Shown: in pieces, positions 43,756 to 56,400 of the stretch
Layout of the letters: every line of letters begins with the position of its first letter
Position numbering within the stretch: the stretch's first letter is position 1
Source: Datnioides undecimradiatus
Lineage: Eukaryota > Chordata > Actinopteri > Lobotiformes > Datnioididae
Direction: 5' to 3'
Assembly (NCBI GenBank): GCA_008933995.1
Contig: WARS01000014.1
Location: forward strand, 3,891,192 to 3,955,191
DNA length: 64,000 nucleotides
Program-made: the position numbers and the translations under genes
The notes under the pieces: generated by a model
Databases searched by the model: none
What the model was told of the DNA's origin: nothing
What the model saw: only the letters and a program-made list of their open reading frames with translations

Positions 43756-44971
43756 TTGTTTGTTCCTAGCTTATATCCCCTAGTTTGAGCTCATCTGACA
43801 GGCCTGTGGGGGGAAATCAGACAAGAGAACATGTGCTCTTCAACATGGGTTTCATTTCATTTCATGGAAAGTAAAAGCTAACAGACACTTTCCTCCATAA
43901 GTGAGAACTGTGATTGCACTGGGCAGGTCCCACATGTAAACTTGTATAAATGTTGTCAAAATGGTGCGTGATGTTCCTGATAAGGAACACGCATGTGCAG
44001 TTGACTTTGCATAGATAAAGAAAGATTAAAAACAAAATGAGATATAAAAAAGTAAGAGAGAGCCTGATGCCCCAGATGTTCCCTCTCTGATCTCTCAGAG
44101 TTCCCAATGCCTGGCTGACATAAGTGTTCCCCAGGGAGGGGGGAGGGTTTGGGGTCACTGTCCAGGTTACACAGGAGCCCTTAGACTAATGAGCATTGCC
44201 CGCACTGTCCCCACTCAAGTCTTGTAGGAGGAACTGAGGAGGGGTTCTTAATTTAATTTCCTCTGTCGGTGTCACACCCATCCTGCCTCTGTAGGATAAT
44301 GAGGGCAAGGCGCACATAATAATAACTACCCCCCCACACACAAACCCAACCGAAATGCTCCAGAAAGTCAAGGGTTGCAACTAGAGGTGAGAGATAACAA
44401 TGTCATGTGCTTTCGGGGCGGCAGAAAAGCAGATTTACAGGGCCGCAGTCGCTGCTGGGGGTTTATCTCTGTAGAAACCCAACCATACCCACAGGAGCAA
44501 TGGCTGCCATCCAATTAGATCTCGCTTTAGGTTCCCTTTTATAGTTTCCCAGCATAGTTTTTCAATATCCCACTGAAAATAGCTGTCTGTTGGTGCAGAG
44601 TCATCACAGTCCTGTTTGTACAGAATAACCTGAGTAATGCGGTCGATATGGAGAAGGGATCAAACCAAAACACAGTCTGGAGCAGAGCTGGCTATAGATA
44701 GAGACCCGTTTGTTGTGTTTTCTGTCTGTCAGCACCACGGACAGAGAGAGAGAGTCGAGAGAGAGAGATACTACATGACTCCTCGAGCCATACCAGGGTG
44801 AACGCTTTTACTGTTCTGTCCGAATGCTGTTATACGCACGAGACATGGCACTGGATAAATAATGTAGCCTAATGCTGCTGTATGAGACAGCAGCAGTACA
44901 TGAAGTACCAGTCTGTCTCTCCTCTTTCTTTCTTTTTCACTTTCTCTGCCACCCAACAGCCCCCACCCATG

Positions 44972-44997
44972 CACACACACACACACACACACACACA
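44972..44997. repeat. (CA)13 microsatellite
   Basis: A pure CA tract. Confidence 0.92.
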
Positions 44998-45769
44998 AAG
45001 TACAAAACACACAACTCTGAATGGATGGATGGCACATGATGTCATATAATGAGTCATAAATCAACAAACCAATTCTCTCTCTGTCTCCGTCTGCCTCAGT
45101 CTTTTTATATTTTTCTGTGTCTCCAGTTTGAGACTTCCGATATTTGACGAAGGCATCTGCATGCAGCACATTTATAATGATTCACACTGTGAGACACACC
45201 TTGTTTATAGCCATTATTGTTGTGTTGAGCTGCTGGAGTTCCCGTGTGTACCTTATTAGTCATCAGCTGGGCCCATTTAAGCCAGTGTAATGCTCTCTAA
45301 ACTACTTGTAAGATTCAGGAAGTAGTGTCTACCCCAAAGAAATCAATACAGTTTCATATCAAGAGTCACACAAGTGTTCGACCGCACATTATAAAACCAA
45401 ACATGTTTATTAATAATAGTAAAATTTAAATAGCCAGTGTGTTTTTATCTCAATATGTTCACAAAATACGTTTAATTTAATTTAATTGTGAACTGAAAAT
45501 ATAGGTCTCATAAGTATACGCCATATTCAGTCTTATGGTGGGTCTTTAAAGGATCTATTAGTCTCCACTCTACAGTCGCTACAATCACAGTAACCCGTAT
45601 GTCTAGTTAGCGAGGAGTGAGGGAAATTGCACTCACTTAATATCTGCTTAACGTGCAAAATCCATACTGCAAACATCTATAGTCCAGATATCTGCAAATG
45701 AAGCAAATGAACAGCCACACGTGACTCGACAGACACAGAGTGGATTTCTTTACGTACAGAGATGGAAAA

Positions 45770-45935
45770 GAAGTCGGTCCCTCCACCGCTATGGTCCAAA
45801 CTGAAATGTCACAACAACTACTGGATGGCTCGTCATGAAACTTGGCATGGGCATTCGTGTTCCACTCAGGATAAACTGTAAATTGTGATGTTTCGAGATT
45901 TTGATGCTCTGACTGCAACGTTTTTTTAATGCCAC
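45770..45935 (+). repeat. Remnant of a common teleost interspersed repeat
   Basis: The order of phrases ggtccaaactgaaatgtc, acaactactggatggct, catgaaacttggcatgg and attcgtgttccactcagg closely follows a high-copy percomorph repeat I recall (consensus near ...caactattggatggattgccatgaaatttggt...). Its class is not asserted. Confidence 0.5.
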
Positions 45936-48900
45936 TTCTATACACTACTTTTTTTACTACAAACATTTAAATGCTTTTCTAGGTAAGGTTTAATAACCGA
46001 TTTTGATACTAAACATATCATATAACTATTTCTGTTAATATTTCCATAGTACTGAAGGTGTCCTCTTTATAGTTTGGAATTCAGTCCCTATGTTTCCGCC
46101 TTATTTAACAAAACTTGCACATCATTCACGCTCATTTGAATTTCACAAGCTGTTAAGATAAAAGCCTAGATGACTGGCTGTCAAATATTAAGCATCAAGA
46201 GTTTAACAACACAGTGTAAACTAACAGGTGACAAAAGCTCATAGTGTGATAATTATTCCTCTAAAATGTAAATGTTTCTTTATTGATCATCGCTGTTTTA
46301 ATGCGTGCCCATCTTATGGTTAATTAAATTTTCCATGTTTGCCAAAAAGATTTTGGTGAAACGCTTCGTTGACCATCTTTGTCTCACTGGAATTTAACCA
46401 GCACTGTTACCACACTCTGGATTCACCTCTGTCTGTCGTCCACTGGGATTACATGGACGTGACTCAATGAGAGTCTGTGGGATCAGCACTGGTTATCTCA
46501 TTTGCTCGACATATTCACAGGCAGGCTTGAGAAACAGAGCCTCCTGGACTGGTTTCAGTCCGAGGCCAAGGACGCAGCAAGAAGAAAAAAAAAAAAAAAA
46601 GTGCAGATTTTTGTCGCTTTCATCACAAATTAAATTCAATAAGTCAAATGCAGAAAACCAGCTCATCTGAAATATTGTCCAGGGTGTCATTTTCCATTTT
46701 CCATCAACACCCACATCAGTTAACATTACACAAAAATATAAAGAGGAAAAAATAATGAATGCAAATAAATTCTGATTGGATACTGAAGGCTAACAAATTA
46801 TGGTACAGTAACTGTTTTAATTTTCGACCCTGACGTTAACCTCTAAATAAATGATTTTGCAGTCCTCTGCAGCAGCAACAGTCTCACTTTAACTTATGAG
46901 TCCATAAGTAGAGGCTCATTCCCATTGTGTTATATAAAATGAGCTTTGTTCAGTTTGCTCTCAACCTTGGCTCTTAGTAATTAGCTCACATTGATCTGAC
47001 CAAATGGCTCTGTGACCCACCTAGCATAAAATGTGTTTGCAGGCCTGGTGTGGGACAAAGTATAAAAGCCTATTGGGTTTGCCACCAGCAGCCAATTTAA
47101 GGCTTGGAAATGACTTACAGTAAATGTTTTCGAGGGCTACAACACGACCAGACTAATCTTTTCTGAGAGGAAGTACTTTTTTTCCCTTTTTGTGCGTAAT
47201 GACCTGCACATACCAGGCCTGCTCAAAGTGACATTGTGCTGGTTTTGTAGCAGTCACCCCGGCCAAACTGTGCTTGGAAATAAAGCCACTCTGGAGAGCA
47301 ACGGCATTACGGTGATTTAGACGGCTGTAGACAGTGGGGTGTATTTCATTGAGCCCATCTGGCCTGTTTGAAAGTGTTGCTGAGTCTAAGAGAGGCGGTC
47401 AGGCGATAGAACAGAGAGGGTGATGGATGGGGTGATGGATTCAGGGGGAGGGGAGAAGATGAGAGTGCAGATTTTGGGGGGAAAAAGAAGCTCTTTTCCG
47501 GCAGAGTTGAATCTCAGGCTTGGCTGCGGCACACTGCTCTGCCTGTTTTCATACCAAGCACTCAGCTCTGGCTCCTAACCAGCTTCAAAGCGACCAATGT
47601 CTCTGAACCCCACAACACACCCACCCGCTCGCTCTCTTTCTCTGTCCCTCTCTCTCTCTCTCTGACGTTTTGGCTCACCCCTGTCCCCCCTCTCTTCATC
47701 TTTCTGACTCTCATTCATACTTACTTCCTTTGGCTCTCTCTTTCCGATTATTCTTACCTTCACTATCTCTTTCTCCACCCCTGTCGGGCCTTTTCTCCAG
47801 CTTTCCGGTAGTACAGAAGGGTGTGGGATCGGGCCAGGGCCTCCAGGTTTCCATAGTGATACTTTGTATCCTGATGTCATTAGTATTGATGCTGTGCAGC
47901 TAGGCCAAGCGGTCCAGGCACAGGGGCTGTTTACTGTTTACCCCAAACTTAAACCATTCACTAAAAGAAGTGTGTGTGTGTGAGTGTCTGATACCGCAAC
48001 TCTGTTTCTTTTTTCATTCAGTTATGGATAAGAATGAATGAATAAGCAACAGTTAGGAAAAAAAGTGGTTAATTTGCTATTGTCAGATGAAAAAGCTCTC
48101 AGTGTGAGGCAGTGTGGTTTGGTTTCAGGAGCTGGATTTGCACCATAGGGAGAGGCTTGGCAAGGTGGAAGTGGCTGCTTCACGAAGAAACATCCCCTCT
48201 GTCTGCTTGCTCACTGTATGATTACTGAGGCGTGACTGTAGAGCACAACTCCCAGCACCCACTCCCTGTCTCGCTCCTCGTTCTGCTGGCTGCTTCACCG
48301 GATCGTCTGTCTGAGGAGATGGACGTCCCCTTAGAACAGCTTCCCTCAGAAATGCATGTGTGTGTTTATCTGCTCGCTTGTGCGCCCACGCGTATGACCT
48401 CATGCGTCCGTGGTGAATACGCAAATCGCTAGGCTGCTCCTCCATCTCCACCTCTCACAGCTTGTGCAGCTCAGAACTCTCCTGCAGGCCCTCAGCTGGC
48501 AGGTTGTGGCCTCTGCGTTGCCAGAGTAATTAGTTCTGCTTGGCGTCTTGGGCCATGGGTGGACAAAATATGGATCCCATATTGATGCTGTCAAATCACA
48601 TGGAGGGAGAGCACGTGTGTGACACTCACTCAAGACAGATGCACAAACCTGAGCTTGTTTCTACAAACATAAATAAATAAGATCATCTCATCATCATCCT
48701 GTTGTAATCCACCATGTACTGTATGATATAACATCTAAAGATTATCTTGGGATGTAGAAATAAAAGCACTTCCTGCATTGATTGAAATGTGAACTGAGCC
48801 CTGTCCTTACACACACACACTCAGATAGAAATAGTTTATTTCTGGGGACATTCGATTAGAGTTCGACCAATACCAGAGAGTAGATACTGTATTACTGCTG

Positions 48901-49007
48901 GTATTTGTTTATTACAAATAAATCGGTACTGCTGCATATCTCAGGGATAAAGCGTTTTATTGTTTTACAAGCTGCATTTTCTATTTACATTTGACCCACC
49001 ATACTTT

Positions 49008-49024
49008 GGGGGGGGGGGGGGGGG
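49008..49024. repeat. Poly(G)17 tract
   Basis: Seventeen consecutive G residues. A C9 run lies about 140 bases downstream at 49,166-49,174, followed by CA repeats to about 49,190. Confidence 0.9.
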
Positions 49025-49889
49025 TTTGTATGTGTGAATTATGTATTTGTTTTGGGGCATTTTATGCTTTTATTACTGAGTCAACAGCAGGAGGCTGACA
49101 GGTAGTGAACGGAAAGAGAGAGAGAGAACATGCAACAATAGTTCCCAGGGGTTGCTGTTATTGTTCCCCCCCCCACACACACACACACACCGGCCAAACA
49201 CAGATTCCTTTCTAAGACTATTTTAATGTAAATAATAGGGGTCACAGTTTATATTCTGTGCAAAAATATATTCCAAAGATCACCCACAGTTTGTAGAAGT
49301 CATCTGCAGTCTGCAATCTTTCAAAGTTTCAGCTTTTAGGATAAGACTCCCCTTTTAGGCTTCAAAAGACACTGTTTGCTTTCTGAGCCATGAAAGAGGG
49401 ATAGTTCTGCAAAGAGGAAATCTTTTACCAGAAAGACTCCATCTTTTGGAAGATAACACTTGATCTGAAAAACTCAGACCGCTAAATCTTCGTATGAGGA
49501 CTGTGCATTTTGTCCCCCATCAGTCACATTGCAATTGCATCAGGAAGGGATCTTTTTACAGCCAGTATGAACAGGAGGAACAGTTACATCAAGCAAAAAC
49601 TCTTTGTTCATATGTGCATGTGAACCTGCCCTTTAATTCCCATTGCTGCCCGGGCAACCAAAGTTCAGTCATCTTCACATTCATTATTAAACATCCTGCC
49701 TGGGTTCATATCTTTGACCTAACTCCTCAATAAAAAAATAGGAACATTTGGCAGTTTTTTTTTGTATATGTTAACTGTTGCATTGTCAAACAAATATTAT
49801 ATTTGCATCAGCTTGGTGTCAACCTTAATAGTCCAGTACTGTTAAAACCCACGCTTTGGTTGCCAAATGAAGGGAAAAGGGGATAGGGA

Positions 49890-50235
49890 AAATCGAGAGG
49901 TGGAACCCAAAATGCAGTCACCGAGTCTGGAAGTTCAAATAGTTTAATATCAAAAGCAAAACTTACAGCAAAATAGGGCAGTCCATAACAATCCAAAACT
50001 AAGATCAAAAATGCAGGAAGACACAAGGAAGCACGGAGATGAAAGGCACAGACACAGATAAAGAGAGTGACAAACAATACATAGACATGGAGAGGGGGAG
50101 AACGAGACACAGGTGACACCAATCAACCAACGAGACACAGGAGGGAACTGGAAACAGGAACACAGACACAGGAGGACAAAACTCTACAAAATAAAACAGG
50201 CAATTATCAAAATAACAGAAGTTAAACCATCACGC
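49890..50235 (-). repeat. Dispersed teleost repeat (possibly LTR-like)
   Basis: On the minus strand it contains cctgttttattttgtag, ctgtgtctcgttggttg, gtcacctgtgtctcg, tttggattgttatggactg and tgcattttgggttccacctc. This order recalls a high-copy percomorph element whose one end reads ...gcatttgggtccacctc. The 104-codon minus frame through it is not a gene. Borders and class are uncertain. Confidence 0.5.
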
Positions 50236-50457
50236 TTCTATGCAGTTTGATTTGATCGATTTATTCCCTGGAGAATACGCTAACCAGCTCATGCCTGACC
50301 CCTTAATCTAATTTTAATCTGATCCCAACAAAGACTGTTATAGTTTGTGCTGGATGTAGCTGTAATTGTGTGTGTGTATAGTCCATTTAACCGGTTTGAA
50401 ACCAAAATTTCATCCCTAAGTCTAAGCTGATCTTTGACAAACCATACACTTCATACC

Positions 50458-50465
<8 letters not shown>

Positions 50466-50495
<30 letters not shown>
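50466..50495. repeat. (CA)15 microsatellite
   Basis: A pure CA tract. Confidence 0.92.
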
Positions 50496-50497
<2 letters not shown>

Positions 50498-50697
50498 TCA
50501 TGCATGGCACAGTTTCAGAGGTTAATGTTTCATTAAATGTATAGAAGAGTGTGATGATGGTATTATCCAGGGTTAACTATGTAATATTTCCTTTTGCCAG
50601 CTGGTGGTGCTCTAAGATCAGCTGTATTAATGCTGCTGCTGCTTATGTCGGTTTCATTTATTATATATGTCAGTGCATACATTATAATACCATGTAC

Positions 50698-50761
<64 letters not shown>
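50698..50761. repeat. (AGAT)16 microsatellite
   Basis: Sixteen perfect AGAT/GATA units. It is a classic highly variable tetranucleotide locus. Confidence 0.97.
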
Positions 50762-51900
50762 GATAGAAGATTTTGTATGCTTCTTAGATGCTATTAGGTA
50801 TTAAATCTCTATATTTTATATTATTTCATTATTTAATATGACTGGTGTATCATTTATTTCACATCAGCAGAAGAAAGTGTTTTTGACAGCCAGCCAGCAC
50901 AATAAACAGACAGATGGACAGACCACTTTTGCCAACCAGGCTCCTCCAACTCTGCTATGTCAGAGTCCCTGAGGCTACTTTGCAGCAGAAATCCCTCATG
51001 CCAGATCAATACATTGAGACATAAAAATTAAGCCCTGTTCAAATGAGAAACTGGCTTCTTGAGCCAATTGACATGTTTCTATTAAAACAACCGCATGAAT
51101 TTATCATCACAGTGGAAGGGTCTGATCCCACCTTAAGCTCGTCTTCAAATGTGTGTGTCTACTTGATAGAATAGTGTGGATGGACAGCTTGCCACCCTGT
51201 GGGCACCACGACTACAGTCTATGTGTGATCCACGCTGGCAGCTGCTCTGCCAAATGGGATTTTCCTGGAGATTACAGCCTCTAAGTGTGACACGCTTGCA
51301 TGTGTTTGTCTTTGTTGTTGACGGAGTGCGTGTGTGGACTATTTGTAATAAAGCTGTGTGGGGTTTTTTGGTGTGCGCGTGCATTTAAATGTGTATGTGA
51401 GGGTCTTGAGCCGGGGTAGAGAGAGTACATGTTCTGTTGTCACATGGGGCTGGTTGGAACATGACTGAACTCTCTCTGGCAAGCTGTACTAAGAAACAGG
51501 GAGACACTGTATTGAGATGTGAGGTCAGGCTCATTCCACACATTCCACACTGTGTGTCAACTGTTCAATGTTTAAGTTTTGTTTAAGGGTGTTGCTGAGT
51601 TTCTTGTGGAGTAGAAGAGTCCCGAAACGTACAATTATTAATTTGCTGATTATATTCCCGATGAACTAATTTGTTGTTTAATCTATAAAATGTTGACATG
51701 TAATACAAGAGGCCAGTGCCGCATCTTCATATGTCGTGGTTCATCTAACGTCAACAGTCTAAATCTCAAATGTACTCAAGACAATGAGAAACATTCACTT
51801 TTAAGACACTGGAACCCAAGAAGCTGTGGCTTTTTTAGCCATGCTCGCACTGTGCTGCATGCTGGCAAAGGCGGTCAATCGTCGTTTTCACCAGACTTTA

Positions 51901-53007
51901 TACACTGCCGGGGCAAAAAAAAAGTCGCCACCAAAAAAAAAAGGTCACACACTCTAATATTTCGTTGGACCGCCTTTAGCTTTGATTACGGCACGCATTC
52001 GCTGTGACATTGTTTCGATAAGCTTCTGCAATGTCACAAGATTTATTTCCATCCAGTGTTGCATTAATTTTTCACCAAGATCTGGTATTGATAATGGGAG
52101 AGTCTGACCACTGCGCAAAGCCTTCTCCAGCACATCCCGAAGATTCTCAGTGGGGTTAAGGTCTGGACTCTGTGGTGGCCAATCCATGTGTGAAACTGAT
52201 GTCTCATGCTCCCTGAACCACTGGTTCACAATTTGAACCCATGAATCCTGGCATTGTCATCTTGGAATATGCCCGTGCCATCAGGGAAGAAAAAAATCCA
52301 TTGATGGAATAACCTGGTCATTCAGTATATTCAGGTAGTCAGCTGACCTCATTCTTTGGGCATATAACGTTGCTGAACCTAGACCTGACCAACTGCAGCA
52401 ACCCCAGATCATAGCACTGCCCCCACAGGCTTGTACAGTAGGCACTAGGCATGATGGGTGCATCACTTCATCTGCCTCTCTTCTTACCCTGATGCGCCCA
52501 TCACTCTGGAACAGGCCTTCCTCCATTGCTCCAGAGTCCAGTCTTTATGCTCCCTAGCAAATTGAAGCCTTTTTTTCCGGTTAGCCTCACTGATTTGTGG
52601 TTTTCTTAAGTTGAGTTCCCTTTGCATTGTGTGTGTGGAAATGTTCTTACTTTCTCGATTAAACATAGCCCTTAGCTCTACTGTTGAACTAACAGTTTTT
52701 CCAGTTTTGGACCATTCTTAAGCCAATTTTAGTAGTTTCTGCAATCTCCTTAGATGTTCTCTCTGCTTGATGCATGCCAATGATTTGACTCTTCTCAAAA
52801 AGACTAACATCTTTTCCACGACCACGGGATGTGTCTTTCAACATGGTTGTTTAAAAAATGAGAAGCTACTCATTGCATCAGTTGGGGTTAAATAACTTGT
52901 TGCCAGCTGAAAGATAATCGCCCATGCAGTAAATATCCAATAGGAGGCTTCTACCTATTTGCTTAGTTAAATCCAGGTGGCGACTTTTTTTTTGGCCAGG
53001 CAGTGTA
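51901..53007 (-). mobile_element. Tc1/mariner-type DNA transposon, degenerate
   Basis: Length 1,107 bases, bounded by near-identical inverted repeats of about 32 bases: left 51,901-51,932 (tacactgccggggcaaa...) and right 52,976-53,007 (ggtggcgac...cagtgta). Each includes the TA target dinucleotide. The minus strand holds a transposase coding region in pieces. An N-terminal helix-turn-helix stretch (52,844 down to a stop at 52,689) starts MLKDTSRGRGKDVSLFEKSQ. A middle piece includes AMIWGCCSWSGLG, and a DDE-type aspartate motif (IFQDDNAR) is near 52,250. The C-terminal piece carries [14 protein letters not shown] with the catalytic Glu. In-frame stops and frame changes make it non-autonomous. 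It sits in the ppp2r2b intron, antisense to it. Confidence 0.93.
51954..52844 (-). pseudogene. Tc1-type transposase pseudogene
   Basis: Fragments in different frames span the element: 52,844-52,689, 52,666-52,484, 52,526-52,281 and 52,229-51,954. Together they cover the DNA-binding and DDE catalytic regions of a Tc1 transposase. At least one stop codon (TAG at 52,689-52,691) and several frameshifts interrupt it, so no active enzyme is expected. Confidence 0.88.
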
Positions 53008-53224
53008 TCTACTGTATAGACTGGCTTAACATTTGGTACAAATATTCAATGTCCTCAGGGGATGACGCCTCCTGATTTTGTTGATCTCCTGTTCACATTT
53101 AGGATTTAGAAGCAACAGCTATTAATGGATTTTCATTAAAATTAGTATAAACATGAATGTTACTTTTTAAGCAACATCATCAGATTCTAATTTAAATTTC
53201 CCCATACTTTGGTTTATCACTACA

Positions 53225-53455
53225 TACCTGCAAAATAAATGGTGTTAAGATCCACCTCCGCTGTACTTTATGTGTGATGCTAATTAGCAAACGTTATCAT
53301 GTGAAAATGCTAAACCAAGATAGTTAACATAATGCACATGATATCTTTGTACATTCAGTTGTGAGGCTGTTTGCATGCTGTTGTTAGCATTTATATCAAA
53401 GTGCTGCTGTGCTGAAGTACAGCTCCACAGAATTTCCGTTGACTCTGCTGCTCTG
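53225..53455 (+). repeat. Remnant of a common teleost interspersed repeat (second half)
   Basis: Phrases cacctccgctgtacttta, tgctaattagcaaacgtta, gctaaaccaagatagttaac, gtgaggctgtttgcatgctg and gctgtgctgaagtacagc follow the order of a high-copy percomorph repeat rich in TTAGCATGCTAA-type words. It is probably another portion of the family seen at 45,770-45,935. Confidence 0.5.
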
Positions 53456-56400
53456 CTTAAAAAATACAGATACAAAAAAAGAACAATCATCAAAAATGCT
53501 GCTGAAAAAACGTTTTTTTGTTTTCATTTTACCCCCTAAATACTAAATATATATTTCAAATGAAAATGGAAAAAAATGCTCAAAGTTGTTACTTTGCTAT
53601 CACACTGATTTTGGACAGTAAATAGCGGTATGTCCAAACAGAGATAATGTCACTTTGTCATTTTGAATTAATAATGTTACTTGCAGAGTTTGTCGATTTA
53701 CATTTAATGAGTTTTTGTTTGAGATATGGTAATTGAATTTTTGTTTTTGGTCATTACATTTAATTTCATTTCATTCAGTGGTTTATTAGTATATCAGGCA
53801 GCTCCAGCATCGGTCACTAGATGACACCAGCTCAACATTTTTTATTTTGTTCGAATTAAAACTCGGCTTTGCTAATTTGTAAAACTCTATAAAATGAATT
53901 TCTGTGTGGATTTTTCCTTTAACGCATTTCAGAGACATTTTCTGTTTGCCTCAGCGTCTGCTCAGCAAAGAGCTGTCCACGGTCCTGAACATAAGCTGTG
54001 CATGGATCTCTGGTCATGTATGGGGAGGTGGCTTTGTAGTCACTCACTAACCTGCTTAACCTACTTTCTACTTGCCGGTCTTTCATCTGTCCACAGAGAG
54101 GAGAGTGCTGTAGGATATATATAGCATACTTAACAACAGACACTGTGTCCATCCAAGCTTTCCGAACAACACAAATAGCTCCGTGCTTTGTTGTAATTGT
54201 TGTGTCCTAACCATTAATGCATCACTGATCATTTCACTAATGAAATCTAGCCTCACTCCGAACATGAACTCCCCATGTTTGGTCCATTAACCCAACTGGT
54301 AGAAAACATGTTGGGATGCGCTTGAACCTTTATTGAGATGAATATGACCAAAATGATGACATTTTAAGATCTTAATTGTCCAATTATGTAGACAGCTGTT
54401 GTGCTGCATTGCAATGCCAGTTCAATTGCAGTTTCCTAGCAACCAGAGAGGTACAATGCAATGATTTTCTGTTAAGTGGCATCATTTCCTCTCAGTGAGA
54501 CTAGACTCGATATTCACATAACAAATCTAAATCTGCAGCGTGTGCACCCCTGTTCACCTTTAGGTTTTTAGGTCGCTATGCTGCTTTAAATATTGTAATG
54601 CAGCAGAAACAAATGTATGTCTGTGTGTGTGTGTGTATGTGTGTGTGCTTTGTGATAGGGTACCTGCCTATGTAGACATCCATATGGGTCACGCGTACAT
54701 GTGTTTACCCTTGAGGTGTGGTAGAGTCTTTGAAAAAACTGCGCTGCTGCTAACAAATTCCTTTCACTTGATTAATTTTCATCCAAAATGCACCGTCCTG
54801 AGCTAATCATTGTACATGCATTCTTTTCAATTAATTCATTATCAAGGGATGTCGAGAGAGGGGGAAGGTTGGGGGAGGGGAAAGGAGAGTCAGGGGGGGG
54901 AAACAGAAAATCCAATCCTGCTGGTCTGAAGTCTCGGAGCAATGGAGCATTAGTCTCATCCTGATGTAATTGGAATGACACCAAGAGTAAAGCCGGCTGA
55001 TTTAGCGACAGCCTCTAGGCTTGATTTAATGCCCTCTACCAAAACTATACATCCATCTTTTTATCTTTCTTTCCTTCCCTCTCCCAGGCCCTCCGTTCTC
55101 CTTCGTATTCCTCCCCCACCCTGCTTCGCGCTCCAGCCATTCACCAGCCTCTGCCATGTATCTCCATCTGTACTCGATTAACAGAACAGTGGCTGCATTT
55201 TATAATATTTAAAGCCAGACGGTTATAAACTCCCAACTGAGCTGGTATTTTTCAGCATTTTACTCACTCCTTATGACATTTACACACTTGAATGGGTGTG
55301 TTTTACTCTCACAGAGGTTAGGTTTTAATACTGAATAAATATCTCCAGAGAAAAGTGCAAATAAAGGGCAGACTGAGCAGGTGTGTCCAGGCTAGGGTGC
55401 TGCGTCCCCGGGGTTTGCTGCTGCTCTGTCCCCTGACAGATGGACGGCCAGGGCAATCCTATTACCCCCATGTGTTTAGCTGCTCTTAATGCCATGGTGG
55501 GTTGCATGGCTAATGGAAGACAATGAATGTTTTGAAAGAGAATCTCCTGCTACTGAATGATGATCATTCCTGTATGGAGGAGATCTAAAACTAGTGAAAT
55601 TACAATAATGACAACTTCAGCTACAGTTCTCTGATTAAAGTTTGTCTGGACTGATGGATGTTCAAATTAGTTCAGCCAGTAAAGAAGAAGAAAGTGAGCT
55701 GTGCTGATAATATCAATATACATCATGCCTAAATGAGACATTTAGTGACTATACAATACACCTGAAAATATCAGGAGTGCAAGAATGGATCATAAGACTC
55801 TCACCCGTCTGTCCCTGACACCACTGTTCATAATGCTTTTAGAGCCTCTGTAGGGTTGGGCTCTAGACTGTCTGTGCCCTGACATAATATAAAATTGTCT
55901 GTGGTCAGCTTGACCATAGACAATTTCTTTTATGATGCAGTAACTTATATTTAACTTTTATCCAGCCCTGTGAGTGGCAGTGTTGGTTGATTGGTACATC
56001 ACTCTGGTCCAGACTGAGGCATCACTGATATGGGGTGGATTGCCTTGTTTTCAGGCTATGACCACATATCTGCAAAACTTATCATATTCAACCTCAAATT
56101 ATTATTATGGCTGGATATAGGTATTTTTTACATCAATGTGTTGATGTACCTTTATTTGTCAGGCACTTGGTTGAGACAAAAACATAACCAGATGTTCCCG
56201 TAAAGAGCACAAACAGTACAGAAATGTTACTTTATCATAGATATATATATCGTAGATATGGATTATAAGGTCAGAGATACTGTATTATATTAACGCCCCT
56301 CTCAACTTCTACCTGCAGGCCCTGTGAAACTTGCTGCAGAAGACATGAAGCTATGTGTTTGTGGTCCATTTTGGTCTGGAAAAATATGGAAATCAAACCT

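Noticed and set aside
49808..50122. 104-codon hydrophobic minus-strand frame
   Set aside because: It lies inside a dispersed fish repeat (49,890-50,235). The hydrophobicity comes from its T-rich minus strand.
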